Source: Hyphodiscus hymeniophilus (Eukaryota > Ascomycota > Leotiomycetes > Helotiales > Hyphodiscaceae). From it: 61,228 nucleotides of DNA. This document shows, piece after piece, positions 31,926-42,800 of the stretch. The translations under genes were made by a program, and so were the position numbers. Each line of letters starts with the position of its first letter. Within the stretch, counting starts at the first letter, position 1. The stretch spans positions 1 to 61,228 of the forward strand of contig VNKQ01000023.1 in the NCBI GenBank assembly GCA_016508695.1, given 5' to 3'. Under the pieces are notes generated by a model. The model made no database searches and had not been told where the DNA came from. It was given only the letters and a program-made list of their open reading frames with translations.

Positions 31926-31989
31926 TTTATAGTAAAAATATATTATAATTTATATTTATTAATCTTACTCTTAATATTATAAGTTACAA

Positions 31990-32214
31990 TTAAGCAACGT
32001 ATAATAATAAGAATGCCATCATCAGAGCAAATAAACCAGTAGCTTCTGCAAAAGCAAAACCTAATATAGCATATGAAAATAATTGACCTCTTAATGAAGG
32101 ATTTCTAGCTACACCTAAAATTAATGCACCGAAAACTACACCAATTCCCACTCCGGCTCCTATTAAACCTGTAGTTGCTAACCCTGTTCCTATAATTTTT
32201 GCTGCTTGTATCAT
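31990..32214 (-). CDS. atp9: ATP synthase subunit c (F0 ring)
   Basis: 74 residues, the standard length. Two hydrophobic helices flank the polar RNP loop (residues 37-39), and the second helix carries the proton-binding Glu at residue 57 in FAFAEATGLF. Forms the c-ring of complex V. It is encoded here in the mitochondrion, which is not true of all filamentous fungi. It lies between cox1 and trnR(UCU). Confidence 0.96.
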   Translation of the reverse strand: MIQAAKIIGTGLATTGLIGAGVGIGVVFGALILGVARNPSLRGQLFSYAILGFAFAEATGLFALMMAFLLLYVA

Positions 32215-32388
32215 TTATTTATTAATCTAAAATATCGTACTATAGGAAACCTGTGCTATTTTAAATCGATACTATAATTTAAACATTTATTGTTATTAAT
32301 TTTAAAACTTAAAAATTAAAATTTACTTTATATAATGTTATAATTAAATATTATTTGCTCATTTATTTCCCACACCAGTGAATATAAA

Positions 32389-34917
32389 CTAATTTACTTT
32401 AAAACCACTTTGTAAAGGTAAACTTACAAATGCATGAGGTTTAGGTGGACTAGTTAATGCTCATTCTAAACTATTATAACTTCTATTTAATAATGTTTGT
32501 AGAGTATCACTGTAAAACTGTGGAGTTAATCAAGGGTATCTTGTAGTAGCTTTACCTTCTACTAGTTGAATATATACTATGTATAAAAACAATCACGTAG
32601 CAACTACACTTATAATACTACCGAAACTACTTACTAAATTTCATCCAGCAAAGGCATCAGGATAATCACTAATTCTTCTTGGCATTCCCTGTAATCCAAG
32701 GAAATGTTGTGGGAAAAAAGTAACATTAACCCCTATGAATAATATTCAGAAATGCACTTTACCTAACATTCTATCATAATCTAACCCTAATATTTTAGGA
32801 ATTCAGAAGTATCAAGCACTAAATAAAGCAAAAACTGCTCCCATACTTAGTACATAGTGAAAATGAGCGACAACGTAATACGTATCGTGGAATGCAATAT
32901 CAAGAGATGCGTTCGCTAAAACAACACCAGATAATCCCCCTATGGTAAACATGAAAACAAAACCTAAAGCGAATAACATTGAAGGTGTTAATTGTAAAGA
33001 ACCTCCGTAACATGTGGCTAATCAAGAAAATATTTTAATACCTGTTGGAACCGCAATTATTAATGTAGCAGCTGTGAAATAAGCTCTCGTATCCACATCT
33101 AAACCAACAGTATACATGTGATGACTTCAAACAACAAAACCTAATACTCCAATAGACATCATAGCATATACCATCCCTAGATATCCAAATACACTTTTAT
33201 TAGAGCTTGCTGATATTGTAGTACTAATTATACCAAAACCAGGTATAATTAATATATAAACTTCAGGGTGACCGAAGAACCAGAAAAGATGTTGATATAA
33301 TATAGGATCACCACCACCTGCAGCTTCAAAGAATGATGTATTAAAATTTCTATCTGTTAAAACCATTGTGATTGCACCGGCTAATACAGGTAATGATAAT
33401 AATAATAATACAGCTGTAACGACTACAGCTCATCCAAATAATGCTAGTTTATGTAATCTTATACCAGGACTTCTCATATTTAGTATAGTAGTTATGAAGT
33501 TAATTGCACCTAATAAACTACTTATACCTGATAAATGTAAAGCAAATATAGCTAAGTCCACACTAGGTCCACTGTGACTTTGTACTCCACTTAAAGGAGG
33601 ATAAAGAGTTCAACCAGTACCTGCTCCATTTTCTATACCACTAGCAAACAAAAATAATAATAAGCTTGGTGGTAGTAATCAGAAACTTATATTATTTAAT
33701 CTGGGGAATGCCATATCTGGACCCCCTACAAGTAAGGGTAATAAAAAGTTACCGAAACCTCCGATTAAAGCCGGCATGCTTTAATTTATTGATTTTCACC
33801 AATAATTGGACTATATCTTTACCTGTATATACAATACTAAGGTATTTCACGTGTAGTCTCTGAGGATCCTACTGCCTATAGATATTTAATCCTCAGTAAT
33901 ACCCTATATATTTCGTTTCCTGCTGATTGCCTAATTTATTAAAATGTTACTGTATTATACAGCTAAAAAAAAAATTAAAGTTTGTATTACAGTTCTAATA
34001 ACTCTAAAGGGGTTCCAGCATATAGTGAAATAAAAATAAAATATTTCTATCTTACCCGGCCATGCCTATTTTAATTTACCTTTAACTCTAAAATAACTTG
34101 GTTTCTTCATTCTTCTTATATGTTTTCTTATTAATTGAGACTCTACGTTAGGATATCTATTCAAGTCTACCTTTATATTAGGACTTAAATTATTTATAAA
34201 TTGTTGTTCTAAAGCAACTATTGCATTTAAATTAGATTTAATATCCATAATATATATTGTTAGCTTTAAATTACTAAGACCATGTTTATAAAAAAATCTA
34301 AGAACCTTACGCGTTTTAGTTTTAAGTGTTAAAAGCATAAAATATGAATCTATACGATTGTGTAAGTTCTTAGAATGTCCTATATACATATATTCACCAT
34401 CTAAAGTTTCTCAAACATAAATACCTTTTTGCTCTTTAGTAATACTAAGTACTATTTTTTTATTTTTATAAGCATTTTCTACTGAAACTTTTGCGTATTT
34501 ACATTTAGGTTCAAATTTTTTAGAATTTTTATTATTTTTATCATTTTTATCATTTTTATCATTATTATGCGGATATATAGTAGGGCCTCCAACATTTTGA
34601 TTGATTTTAATACTACTACCGTGGATACTACCAAAAAAATAACCCCCTTGTTGTCATATACCCAAAAGATAAGGTCCAAAATAAGTTCCAACCATAAAGA
34701 ATATCATTAATATTGCGTGAGCAGTTATTATACTGTTATATAATTGGTTATCCTCAATATATTGTACTCCAGGTCCGCTTAACTCTAATCTTATTAACAC
34801 AGAAAAAGCTGTACCTAATAATCCCGAAAACAATGCAAATATAAGGTATAGTGTACCTATGTCTTTAGCATTCGAAGATAAAAATCACCTCTCTGTTCAT
34901 AAAGATATACTACTTTT
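32389..34917 (-). CDS. cox1: Cytochrome c oxidase subunit 1 (two exons)
   Basis: Catalytic subunit of complex IV, inner membrane. Exon 1 is 34691-34917 and exon 2 is 33778-32389; joined they give 539 codons with the stop TAG at 32389-32391. The conserved N-terminal SSISLWTERW begins at 34914, and exon 2 contains WFFGHPEVY and the HHMYTVG heme-copper region. The intron splits the codon for the valine in FFMV-MPALIGG (GT before, C after), which keeps the frame. There is no in-frame ATG: the frame is open upstream to a TAG at 35014-35016, and the position where relatives have Met is AAA, so initiation must use a non-AUG codon (for example ATT at 34974 or TTG at 35004). The 34917 boundary is therefore only the start of the conserved region. 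Confidence 0.93.
33779..34690 (-). other. Group I intron in cox1 (912 nt)
   Basis: The upstream exon ends in T and the intron ends in G, as group I splicing requires. Near the 3' end are the classic core elements: a P7-type segment GAGACTACACGTG and an S-type segment AAGATATAGTCC about 40 bases later. It carries a GIY-YIG ORF in frame with exon 1. It is the only intron recognised in this genome. Confidence 0.88.
34066..34690 (-). CDS. Intron-encoded GIY-YIG homing endonuclease
   Basis: The reading frame continues straight from cox1 exon 1 into the intron, so the protein would be made as an exon-ORF fusion and then processed. The GIY-YIG domain shows GIYVWE and, 15 or so residues on, YIGHS; the Trp in the first motif is UGA. 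Downstream helices contain a conserved Glu in VALEQQFI, matching the metal-binding Glu of the family. Before the domain is a low-complexity run of Asn, Asp and Lys repeats. The ORF ends in a lysine-rich tail at 34066. Expected role is mobility of this intron and perhaps splicing help. Confidence 0.85.
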
Positions 34918-35261
34918 ATGAACGAGTAAATTAGGTTGATGTTCATGTGAGTTAGTATTCTTTTCACTTAAAATATAGGCAGGGTTGATGTGGTAAGCGA
35001 GCAATACATTTGTCTACTACACTTCGCATAATTACTTATATAATTATAATAAACTTATAATTAACTAATTAGTATAAAGTTACATAGTTTATTTGTTAAA
35101 ATAAATATATAACTATTATATAATTTATAATGGACAATAGGTAGGTATATTATTTAAAATTTATCGTTGTTCCATGCCTTACTTCTTGCTTCATGCGAAG
35201 CAAAGAAGTAAGAAAATGGTTATTAATTTAATATTACTTATTTTATATCTAATGTATAATG
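34918..35261. other. cox1 upstream spacer
   Basis: The cox1 frame remains open here to 35013. The rest is AT-rich with one GC-rich palindromic cluster at about 35174-35212. No other gene seen. Confidence 0.6.
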
Positions 35262-35336
35262 TAGCCGGGAGAGAAATTCGAATTCTCAATGTTAACGCAT
35301 GAAATTAATGTTTTGACCGATTAAACTATCCTGGCT
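35262..35336 (-). tRNA. trnM: tRNA-Met (CAU), third copy
   Basis: Acceptor AGCCAGG/CCCGGCT with one mismatch, anticodon stem TTAAT/GTTAA and loop TTCATGC giving CAU. It sits between rps3 and cox1. It could be an elongator Met or the lysidine-type Ile tRNA for AUA, which needs such a tRNA in code 4; the sequence alone does not decide. Confidence 0.85.
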
Positions 35337-35800
35337 TTAAAATTATATTTATATATATATATATTTTATATTTAATTTTCGTGCTTCTTGCTTCGCATGA
35401 AAGCAAAGAAGTAAGGCATGAAGCAAGGAGTAAGGCATGAAAAAAAAAATATCATTACTTATTTTTGTAATTATCTTAAACATTTCTATGTTAGAATGGA
35501 ACTAATTTCAGGGAACTCATCATCCCGATGTATGTCTCGTTACACCTGGGTTAAGAAACCTTATAATTACTTCAGGGTACCCCTTTATCGATATGTGTAT
35601 CGCCATAATCGGATATAAGTAATCCTCCGTTCCACTATGTGTTTTGCTATGGTTAGTTCTCTCTATTTCATTCACTTGTGTATATTTATAAGTAAACACA
35701 ACATTTATATGACTGTCTTGAATTTAGGTGAATCTTCGTATTATATGTTGACATTAAAAACATCAGGCTTTACCGTTAAACTAATAAAAATTATACATAA
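35337..35800. repeat. Spacer with GC cluster and relocated minisatellite-flank copy
   Basis: No gene seen. It holds a GC-rich palindromic cluster at about 35382-35442. A segment at 35651-35749 is nearly identical to the reverse complement of 16981-17080, the sequence that borders the minisatellite region beside rnpB. The part at 35480-35650 shares shorter words with the same minisatellites. A fragment near 35765-35790 looks like a tRNA D arm but has no partner arms. Confidence 0.75.
35651..35749 (+). repeat. Inverted copy of the minisatellite flank (pair of 16981-17080)
   Basis: Roughly 95% identical over about 100 bases to the reverse complement of 16981-17080, including the words TTCATTCACTTGTGTATATT and GACTGTCTTGAATTTAGG. 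Within one genome unit this makes a widely separated inverted repeat. Frames here are not convincing as genes. Confidence 0.85.
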
Positions 35801-37717
35801 TTATTTACTACTTACTCAACCTTTAACTCCATAAGCTCCATTACGATTTTTAGAGCTTATTAGAGAGTATTGCACATTAGATTTACGATCACCTCTTAAC
35901 ATTATAGCAGATAACCCTTTAAATGAAGAATCTACGTTTTTTAAACCTCCTTTTCATCTCACTTTAAATACAGATCTAGACGCAGTAAACCTTCTTGTTA
36001 ATCTACCTTTAGCTTCTACTCTAATACCAGCCAATTTTAAATGTTTTAATGATCTAATTATATATTTATATAGTGTAATAGGATGTTTTACAATAGATGA
36101 TCTATTATTAATGTCTATCTTTAAATTATCAACATTAGAAAAAAAACTTAGAAGTAAACTATTTAGTGGGTCTACATCAATATTATTAAACATAGAATTT
36201 ACATATGTGTTTCTTATTTTATTAATTAGATATTCATCTCTGTTACTTTTATTTTGTCTTTCAGTCATTCTACTTACATTAGGTAAATTAACTTTATTTA
36301 AAGATGATCTTAAAACTCTAAACAATTTATTATCTCTATTTCTTAATTTTAAAGAAACAACTTGAGTATAAATATCACTATTTAAATGTATTTTATTAAG
36401 ATTAACTATATTTAATTCTATTTTTTTTTTGTATATATTTTCTAAAAAACGTAAAAGTTTTGATGCAAAAGGTGTTTTAAACTTAACCGTGTTTAACATA
36501 AGTAAATAAGTAAATCACCTGAATTTTTTTAAATAATTATTTTTAGCCACTGTAATATATAAGTCAAAATCAAAAAAAAATTTTCTAATTTTAAATACTT
36601 GTTGTTTAAATTTAAAAAGTTTTTCTTGGTTTTTTTCTTCTGTTAATCCTAATAAAGTAAGTATAAAATTTTGATATATATTATCATTACCTATGCTAGA
36701 AAAATCTCTATAAAAAAGAATTTCAATTTTATCTTTAAATTTAAGTTCGTTATAATCTAAATTATCGATAGCGGTAGTAGTGTTATTTTCATTAGTGCTA
36801 GTAATTAAATTACTAGTGTTTGCATACTTTTTACTGTAGATAGTATGCATGGGGGGGTGCAAGGTATTATTTAAATTAATCATATTTAATTTTAAGGATT
36901 TTAATAAAAATTTTGCTTCTTCTTTACCTCCATGTTTATTTTCAAATTTCTTTTCTTTTTCTTTGTCTTTTTTCTCTTGATCTTTTAACTTATTCATGCC
37001 AATAAATTTAATATACTGTTTTCAAAACAATTTAAAGCAAACTTCTTTATGCAATAAAGGGTGAATAGGTAAATCAGGGTTATTATGTACATTTAAGTAT
37101 TCATGGTATGTAAAAGGTCTATTGTACGTTATAACATCATTTTTGTTTTTATTAACATTAACATTAACATCTCTTTCTAGATCTTTATTGGGATAATATA
37201 AAGATCTAGCTTCTTTTCCAACTAAGCTTTTCAAATATAATAATTCTGCATTATAAACATAACTTGTTAATAGTATTTTATTATTAACATGTTTCAATTC
37301 ACCTTTACCTACAAAAACTTTATTAGCTGATAATTTACGGTATCTATTAGTTAGATCTTTAGTTTTTAGTTTTTTATGCATTACAGAAAAATTAAAATAA
37401 CTTTTCAATAACTTAATAGCATTTTTGTCTGCACTAGGTAATAATTTAGTATAGTTTTTATTGTATGAATATATACTATTATATCATTCTTGAGCAGCAG
37501 GAGTATAATGTCTCATTTTTCCTGAATCATTAGTTATATAAGTTATAGATTTAATAGGTGATTTAGTCTTTTTTAATTTAAAAAGCTTATTTATCTGTTT
37601 ATAACTAGACAATGTGACAGGTTTATCATGTAAAAAAATTTTTTTCCCTTTATTGTATGAAGGTTTAAATTCTTCCAAAATTAAATTTGGACCTTGTGAA
37701 ATCTCTTTTTTTAACAT
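35801..37717 (-). CDS. rps3: Mitoribosomal small-subunit protein uS3m (Rps3)
   Basis: Continuous 638-codon ORF in code 4; without UGA as Trp it breaks into four pieces (37484-37717, 37022-37408, 36515-36997, 35954-36499), all in one frame. The C-terminal region carries the recognisable fungal Rps3 signature: a GIRVEAKGRLTRRF segment followed by a KWGGLKN-like stretch (here VRWKGGLKN) and a closing VKGWVSSK tail. The middle is lysine- and asparagine-rich and low in complexity, typical of fast-evolving mitochondrial Rps3. It is a free-standing gene between trnH and trnM rather than nested in an rnl intron. The start is the ATG at 37717. The protein builds the small mitoribosomal subunit. Confidence 0.9.
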
Positions 37718-37994
37718 ATTTTAGAGTTTTATTTTTATTGTAAAGCTTAATTTTTAATAATAAAAAAAGTCTATTACATTAATGTCATGCTTATTTTAAT
37801 AAAAAGTAAAGCAATATATTAATTATTATGCTATTATATTCTATATAATATTAGAATATAATAAGTGATTATATAACACTGTAAAGTTATTATATAATAA
37901 AAACGACGCGAGATATATAAGTAAGGAAATATAAGAAATATATGTATATATATATATATATATCGTAATATTACCTAAAATACAATATTGTACT

Positions 37995-38068
37995 GGGTGG
38001 ATACCCTGATTCGAACAGGGAACTTACTGTGCCACATACAGTTGCTCTACCATTGAACTATAACCACC
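37995..38068 (-). tRNA. trnH: tRNA-His (GUG)
   Basis: Anticodon stem ACTGT/ACAGT with loop ATGTGGC gives GUG. Acceptor GGTGGTT pairs with ATCCACC apart from one mismatch. Last tRNA before rps3. Confidence 0.9.
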
Positions 38069-38100
38069 TTTTATGCTTTATATAAGCAATTTAAATTATT

Positions 38101-38173
38101 TTATGCTGGAGTGATTCGAACACCCAATAATAAATACCAAAAATTTATGACTTACCTGTTAGTCCACAACATA
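38101..38173 (-). tRNA. trnQ: tRNA-Gln (UUG)
   Basis: Perfect TAAAT/ATTTA anticodon stem with loop TTTTGGT gives UUG. Acceptor TATGTTG/CAGCATA, D stem GACT/AGTC and T arm with TTCGAAT are all well formed. Confidence 0.9.
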
Positions 38174-38213
38174 TAATTATATTATCATACATTATAAACA
38201 ATATGTTTATTAT

Positions 38214-38296
38214 AAGGTAAATCCGACTTGAACGGACAAAATTAAAAAAATCAAATAGTCCTAAGCTACTCATGTCTACCAGTTCCATCATTACCT
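38214..38296 (-). tRNA. trnL: tRNA-Leu (UAG)
   Basis: Anticodon loop CTTAGGA gives UAG, reading CUN leucine. A class II variable arm is present. Acceptor AGGTAAT pairs with TTTACCT except at the last position. Confidence 0.87.
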
Positions 38297-38912
38297 TTAT
38301 AAAAATAACGTTTATTATTTTTATGCAAATATTTATTTTTATGCAAATATTTATTTCTTAGGCTAACAAAAACATAACGCTATAATTAAGCTAACCTAAT
38401 ATATAATTTAAGTTCATATAAACTACTGTACCTCTAAATGAACAGGAAGTAAAATAATAACATACAGCTGTTTAAAAAGTTACATATATAAGTGTGGTAC
38501 TCTACACATAAAGTATAAATGAAAACAATAACTGTATCTGAAGTAAGTACATCTTGCTAGGCGTGCGGAGCAAGAAAATTAATTGTTTTTTCTTGCTTCG
38601 CACTCATAATGATGCCTTACTTCTTACTTATGCCTTACTTCTTGCTTCATGCTTCGCAAGAAGTATGCATGAAGCAAGGTAGTATGCATGAAGCAGAGCA
38701 TCCTCATGAAAAGTTATCTAGTTTAAACTGTATTTAACAAATTGAATACTCAATTTATTAAATAGATTATGTATATACTTATAATACATATATATATAGA
38801 CTAATATTTAGTAAATTATACTACTTATTTTTATATTATATTGCTTTACGTAAAGCCTTACTTAGCTTAAGAGCAATAAGTATGTATATGCACCAAATTT
38901 ATTATACAGTCT
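38297..38912. repeat. AT-rich spacer with a large GC-cluster array
   Basis: No gene is visible. The spacer holds repeated ATTTATT tracts near 38330-38355 and an extended set of GC-rich palindromic clusters at about 38555-38700, with words such as CTTGCTTCATGC and GCATGAAGCAAG that recur throughout the genome, plus a smaller one near 38845-38880. Confidence 0.7.
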
Positions 38913-38986
38913 TGCTCGAGATAAGATTTGAACTTACAACCTAAACATCTTCAGAGTTCCGCTCTACCAGGTTGAGCTTCTCGAGC
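38913..38986 (-). tRNA. trnF: tRNA-Phe (GAA)
   Basis: Fully complementary acceptor GCTCGAG/CTCGAGC. Anticodon loop CTGAAGA gives GAA on a stem with one weak closing pair. Canonical T loop. Confidence 0.88.
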
Positions 38987-39015
38987 TTGTTTATATTCTC
39001 CTGCGTAGCAATATA

Positions 39016-39087
39016 TGGAGACATCAGGACTCGATCCTGAAATAACGATATGCAAAATCGTAGTTTTACCAGTTAAACTATGTCCCC
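39016..39087 (-). tRNA. trnA: tRNA-Ala (UGC)
   Basis: Perfect anticodon stem ACGAT/ATCGT with loop TTTGCAT gives UGC. Acceptor GGGGACA/TGTCTCC has one G-U pair. Its place between trnL(UAA) and trnF matches the conserved Pezizomycotina block. Confidence 0.9.
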
Positions 39088-39207
39088 TTTACTTGAAATT
39101 ATAAATAATTAAAAATAATAATATATGTAATATAATTGAACTTGCATTTTTCTTGCTACGCACGCGTAATACTTAATTATAACCTTAAATTAACACATAA
39201 GGTTTAT

Positions 39208-39233
39208 ATCTTGCTACGCGTGCGTAGCAAGAT
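39208..39233. repeat. Short palindromic GC cluster
   Basis: ATCTTGCTACGC-GTGCGTAGCAAGAT inverted repeat between trnA and trnL(UAA); a truncated relative lies at about 39153-39168. Confidence 0.8.
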
Positions 39234-39338
39234 ATAAAGAATATATTAGCCAACACGTAAAGTACAAAACCTTGCTTTATGTAGAGCAACGAGTATGCTT
39301 TACTACATACCACACTAAAAAAAATAATTTTTTTAATA

Positions 39339-39420
39339 TATCCGAAAAAGGACTTGAACCTTCACGACATTAGTCAACGAAACTTAAGCTCGTCCTGTCT
39401 ACCAATTTCAGCACTCGGAT
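39339..39420 (-). tRNA. trnL: tRNA-Leu (UAA)
   Basis: Anticodon loop CTTAAGT gives UAA, reading the dominant UUA/UUG leucine codons of this AT-rich genome. It has a class II long variable arm and a seven-pair acceptor ATCCGAG/TTCGGAT with one weak pair. Confidence 0.9.
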
Positions 39421-39426
39421 ATTATA

Positions 39427-39499
39427 TAAGGCCAGAGTGATTTGAACACTCATCTAAGCTGTCATGAGCAGCTTGCTCTACCAGTTAAGCTATAACCTT
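39427..39499 (-). tRNA. trnM: tRNA-Met (CAU)
   Basis: Anticodon stem AGCTG/CAGCT with loop CTCATGA gives CAU. The T loop TTCAAAT is canonical, so an elongator is likely. One of three CAU tRNAs; one of them could be the lysidine-modified Ile tRNA that reads AUA. Confidence 0.85.
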
Positions 39500-39517
39500 T
39501 AATAAAATATACCAATA

Positions 39518-39588
39518 GTGCGGACAAAGGATTTGCACCTCTATTTGCTGGGCATGAGCCAGTTATGTTACTATTACATTAATCCGCA
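39518..39588 (-). tRNA. trnM: tRNA-Met (CAU), probable initiator
   Basis: Anticodon loop CTCATGC gives CAU on a GC-rich stem. The T loop reads TGCAAAT in place of the usual TTCRANY; from memory, the Neurospora mitochondrial initiator has the same peculiarity, so I assign this one as initiator. The acceptor is fully paired. Initiator identity is inference. Confidence 0.85.
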
Positions 39589-39686
39589 AATTATAACCAA
39601 TATGTATACATCGTTATAAAGAAAAAAGTTTTATACGGATGCCTTACTACTAAGAAAAAAGTATGCATAAACATCACTTAAAATTA

Positions 39687-39759
39687 TAGCCCCAGTGGGT
39701 TTCGAACCCACGTATGTAATGATGAAAACATTATGTCTTAACCACTTGACTATAAGGCC
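39687..39759 (-). tRNA. trnE: tRNA-Glu (UUC)
   Basis: Anticodon loop TTTTCAT on a perfect five-pair stem gives UUC. The T arm is canonical (TTCGAAA), and the acceptor contains several G-U pairs. Second member of the block downstream of rnl. Confidence 0.9.
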
Positions 39760-39802
39760 TGTGTTGTATTATATTTATAAATACGGTAACACTAAATAAA
39801 TA

Positions 39803-39873
39803 AGCCCAGTGCAAGTATCGCGCTTGCTTCAGCTGGTTACAAAACAGCTGCATTACTTTTATGCTAACCAGGC
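39803..39873 (-). tRNA. trnT: tRNA-Thr (UGU)
   Basis: Folds into a cloverleaf with a seven-pair acceptor (two G-U pairs), a four-pair D stem, anticodon loop TTTGTAA giving UGU, and a perfect five-pair T stem. The T loop reads CGCGATA rather than the usual TTC-purine-A form. First tRNA after rnl, heading the T-E-M-M-L-A-F-L-Q-H block. Confidence 0.88.
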
Positions 39874-39884
39874 CAAACATAAAG

Positions 39885-42800
39885 TTATTTAAATCACGAT
39901 ATAATTAATATTTAGTTATATATAAATTAGTACTTTACACCTTAAAACATCAAAATTCTTACAGCTAAAGCCTATTAATTACATTATAAATTACAATATA
40001 TCTCATTTATATAAAGGTTTTAAGCTCATTTTATAATTATATATAATTCCAATGTAAAACTGTAGTGTTCTACTACATATATTTAAGAATATCTTAAGGT
40101 AAGTTTCGTGCCTAGATGCTTTCAACACTTATCTTTAACTAACTTAGCGTTCCTGCCGTGCCTATGCTATATATTTACTTAAGTGAAAGTAATATCCCTG
40201 TCTTTTTAAGAAAAAAGCTTTTTCTAGCTGACGCAAGAAAAATTAATATTGGGCACATAAACAACAGGTAAACCATAGGTTAATATACCCAGCTCCTTTC
40301 GTACGAGGGGGCTAACCTTATTTTATTCTAATTTCCTCTAGAAGATAGAAACCATACTGTCTCACGACGTATTTAACCCAGCTCGTGTAACTTTTTAATC
40401 GACGAACAGTCGAACCCTTCATGATTCTTGCATTCATGTGGATAAGTTAAGCCGACATCGAGGTGCCAAACTGCGCACCCAATTTGTACTCTCTGGCGCA
40501 ATTAGCCTGTTATCCCTAGCGTAGCTTTTTCAAAAATCCAAGACCTTTCCTTTCTGCATCTTGTGATCATATGCCCCGCTTACGCGACTGATAGACGTGT
40601 AAGTCAAACAGTAAAGCAAGATTAAGCCATTAAACTTGACAAGTAATAATCATAATTATATTATTAGTGTAATAAACATACTAATAATATAAATAAAAAA
40701 ACTTTAATTAGGTGACTCATGCTTCTTATTTCATGTTTATGCCTTACTTCATGCTTCATGCTTCGCAAGAAGTATGCATGAAGTAAAGTAATATTCAAGA
40801 AGTAAGGCATGAAGCAAGATATTTAAAAGTTTTTATTACAACTATTTTCCATATAGTTAAAATCTTACTTAAATATAAATGTTAGTTCTAACTTAATAGA
40901 TATATAGCTGAATTAGTTATAGCTTATACTATACCAAATAACATAATAAGAAAAAATATACAAATTTTGTATATTTGATTATCCTAATTTAATTAAGATA
41001 TTTTTACAAAATTAATTTTGGATATTCCCAGGTACTTTTTATGGGATCTGTGCCCCGCATAAACTGCCTCCTAGCAATTGTTCCTTCTTGCCCTTAAGGG
41101 CATCAAAAAGGTTAATAATAATAATAACAAAATCTAACTAAGTTAAACATTATTCGTCTTATTATATAGACAAAGTCTATCAATATGATAAACTTTACAA
41201 AGGTGTTTCAACGTTGCCAAAATTAAGCTAACAAATTAGCTTAATTACAAGTTACCTACGGCTACCTTATTCGCTAAAGTCATAATTGTATCATATCCAA
41301 TAATTAGTAACAGTAAAGCTGCATAGGGTCTTCTCGTCTAACTAGAGGTAAACTGTATCTGCACAGTTATTCCAATTTCACTGAGCCAATCATCGAGACA
41401 GCTGTTGTATCGTTAAATCATTCATGCAAGACCGCATTTAACGGCCAGGGTATTCCGCTACCTTAGGACCCTCATCGGTAAAGCCGCCATTGATCGGGGT
41501 TTCCTTCAAAGCCAAGCTTGTATTAGTCAACTTAGCAAATCCGTTAACCAGCCGACATCGGGCAGAAATCACACTCAATACTTTGATTTATTATCTTACT
41601 GCAGAGTGCTTTGTTTTAATTAAACAGTCGTACAACACTATTCTATGCCTCCTCTTCTTTACCTGATATTAACCAGGAGGAATGGCTCTCCTTATCCCGA
41701 AGTTACGGAAGTTAATTTGCCGAGTTCCTTAATGATTGTTCACTCAAACGCCTTCGTATTCTCTACTAGCTTACTTGGGGTAGTTTTTAGGTACGGTTAT
41801 TCGTCCTTATAGCCATCCCTCATCTTTTTAGTTTGTTGAAATGGTATAAGCAGTTATCGTTTTTCCAGAACCCTTTTCACTTCATGCAAAGCATGAAAAA
41901 GGTTGTTACTAATAACTAAGATTTTCTCATCGTTTAATCCTTTGGGTAAATAAACTTAGAGGCCGTTACTTTATAAAATCCATAAGCTTTAGGCGAGGGG
42001 ATAAACCCCTTTTTCGTTACTCATGTCAGCATTATCGCTTGGGATAATCACTTTATTCTTTAAAAGAATTAGTTTACCGTTACCCAACGTTCTGCTACCC
42101 CACCAGATACTATAATATATATTATAAGTAAATATGGACAAGGTGTCGGTATATTGTTTAGATCCGTTAAATTTTCGGTGCAACTATCAATTATAATTTA
42201 ATATATAAAACCAGTGCTCTGTTACGAGATCTTCAAAAAATGACCGCTTCTAAGCCTATTTCCTAGTCGTATTACATAGAAACGACCTTAATTTCACTTA
42301 ACAATAATTTTGGAACCTTAACTCTTGTTCTGGGCTGTTTCCCTTTAGACATACAACCTTATCGTACTATGTCCGATTATTCAATATTCATCATTGCCCT
42401 TCCGAGTGCGAATACTCACCGATAAAAACCTTCACGGCTGCCCGATATATGCAAAATTCTATATTATTATCTTACGAAGCATTAGCAAAGCAAGATAATA
42501 ATAAAATAAAAGTTGCCTGAGATCACAGTTCTGTACCTGCTATGATGTAATTTGAATTACCTACTTATATAGGTTTCGCAGAAAACCAGCTATCCTAGTC
42601 AGTATTGTCTTTCACTAACTTACCACGGTTCTTCGGATATCTTTACAACGATAACCCGTTCGGGCTTTTATAACCCTGACTATGGTAAGATCACTAGGCT
42701 TCGGGTCTAATTTTAGATACTAAATCATTATTTCATAATTGGTTTATCTAGGCATTGCTGCTCGCATCTAATATTAACTCGCTGACCCATTATGCAAAAG

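Larger units (their letters stand above)
9492..42579. other. One full circular mitochondrial genome unit (~33.09 kb)
   Basis: Position 9492 matches 42580, and everything from 42580 onward repeats what follows 9492. The offset drifts from 33,088 to 33,091 only through homopolymer indels. All genes of this unit lie on the minus strand. The unit cuts rnl, so the intact rnl is read across 42580. Majority voting between copies suggests a true length near 33,091 bp. The circular form is inferred from the head-to-tail repetition. Confidence 0.9.

Noticed and set aside
37914..37925. ATATAAGTA, identical to the yeast mitochondrial promoter nonamer
   Set aside because: It is on the plus strand, opposite to all genes of the unit, in a TA-rich run where it can occur by chance.
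41989..42183. 64-codon ORF inside rnl
   Set aside because: Falls in conserved large rRNA sequence; no protein features.
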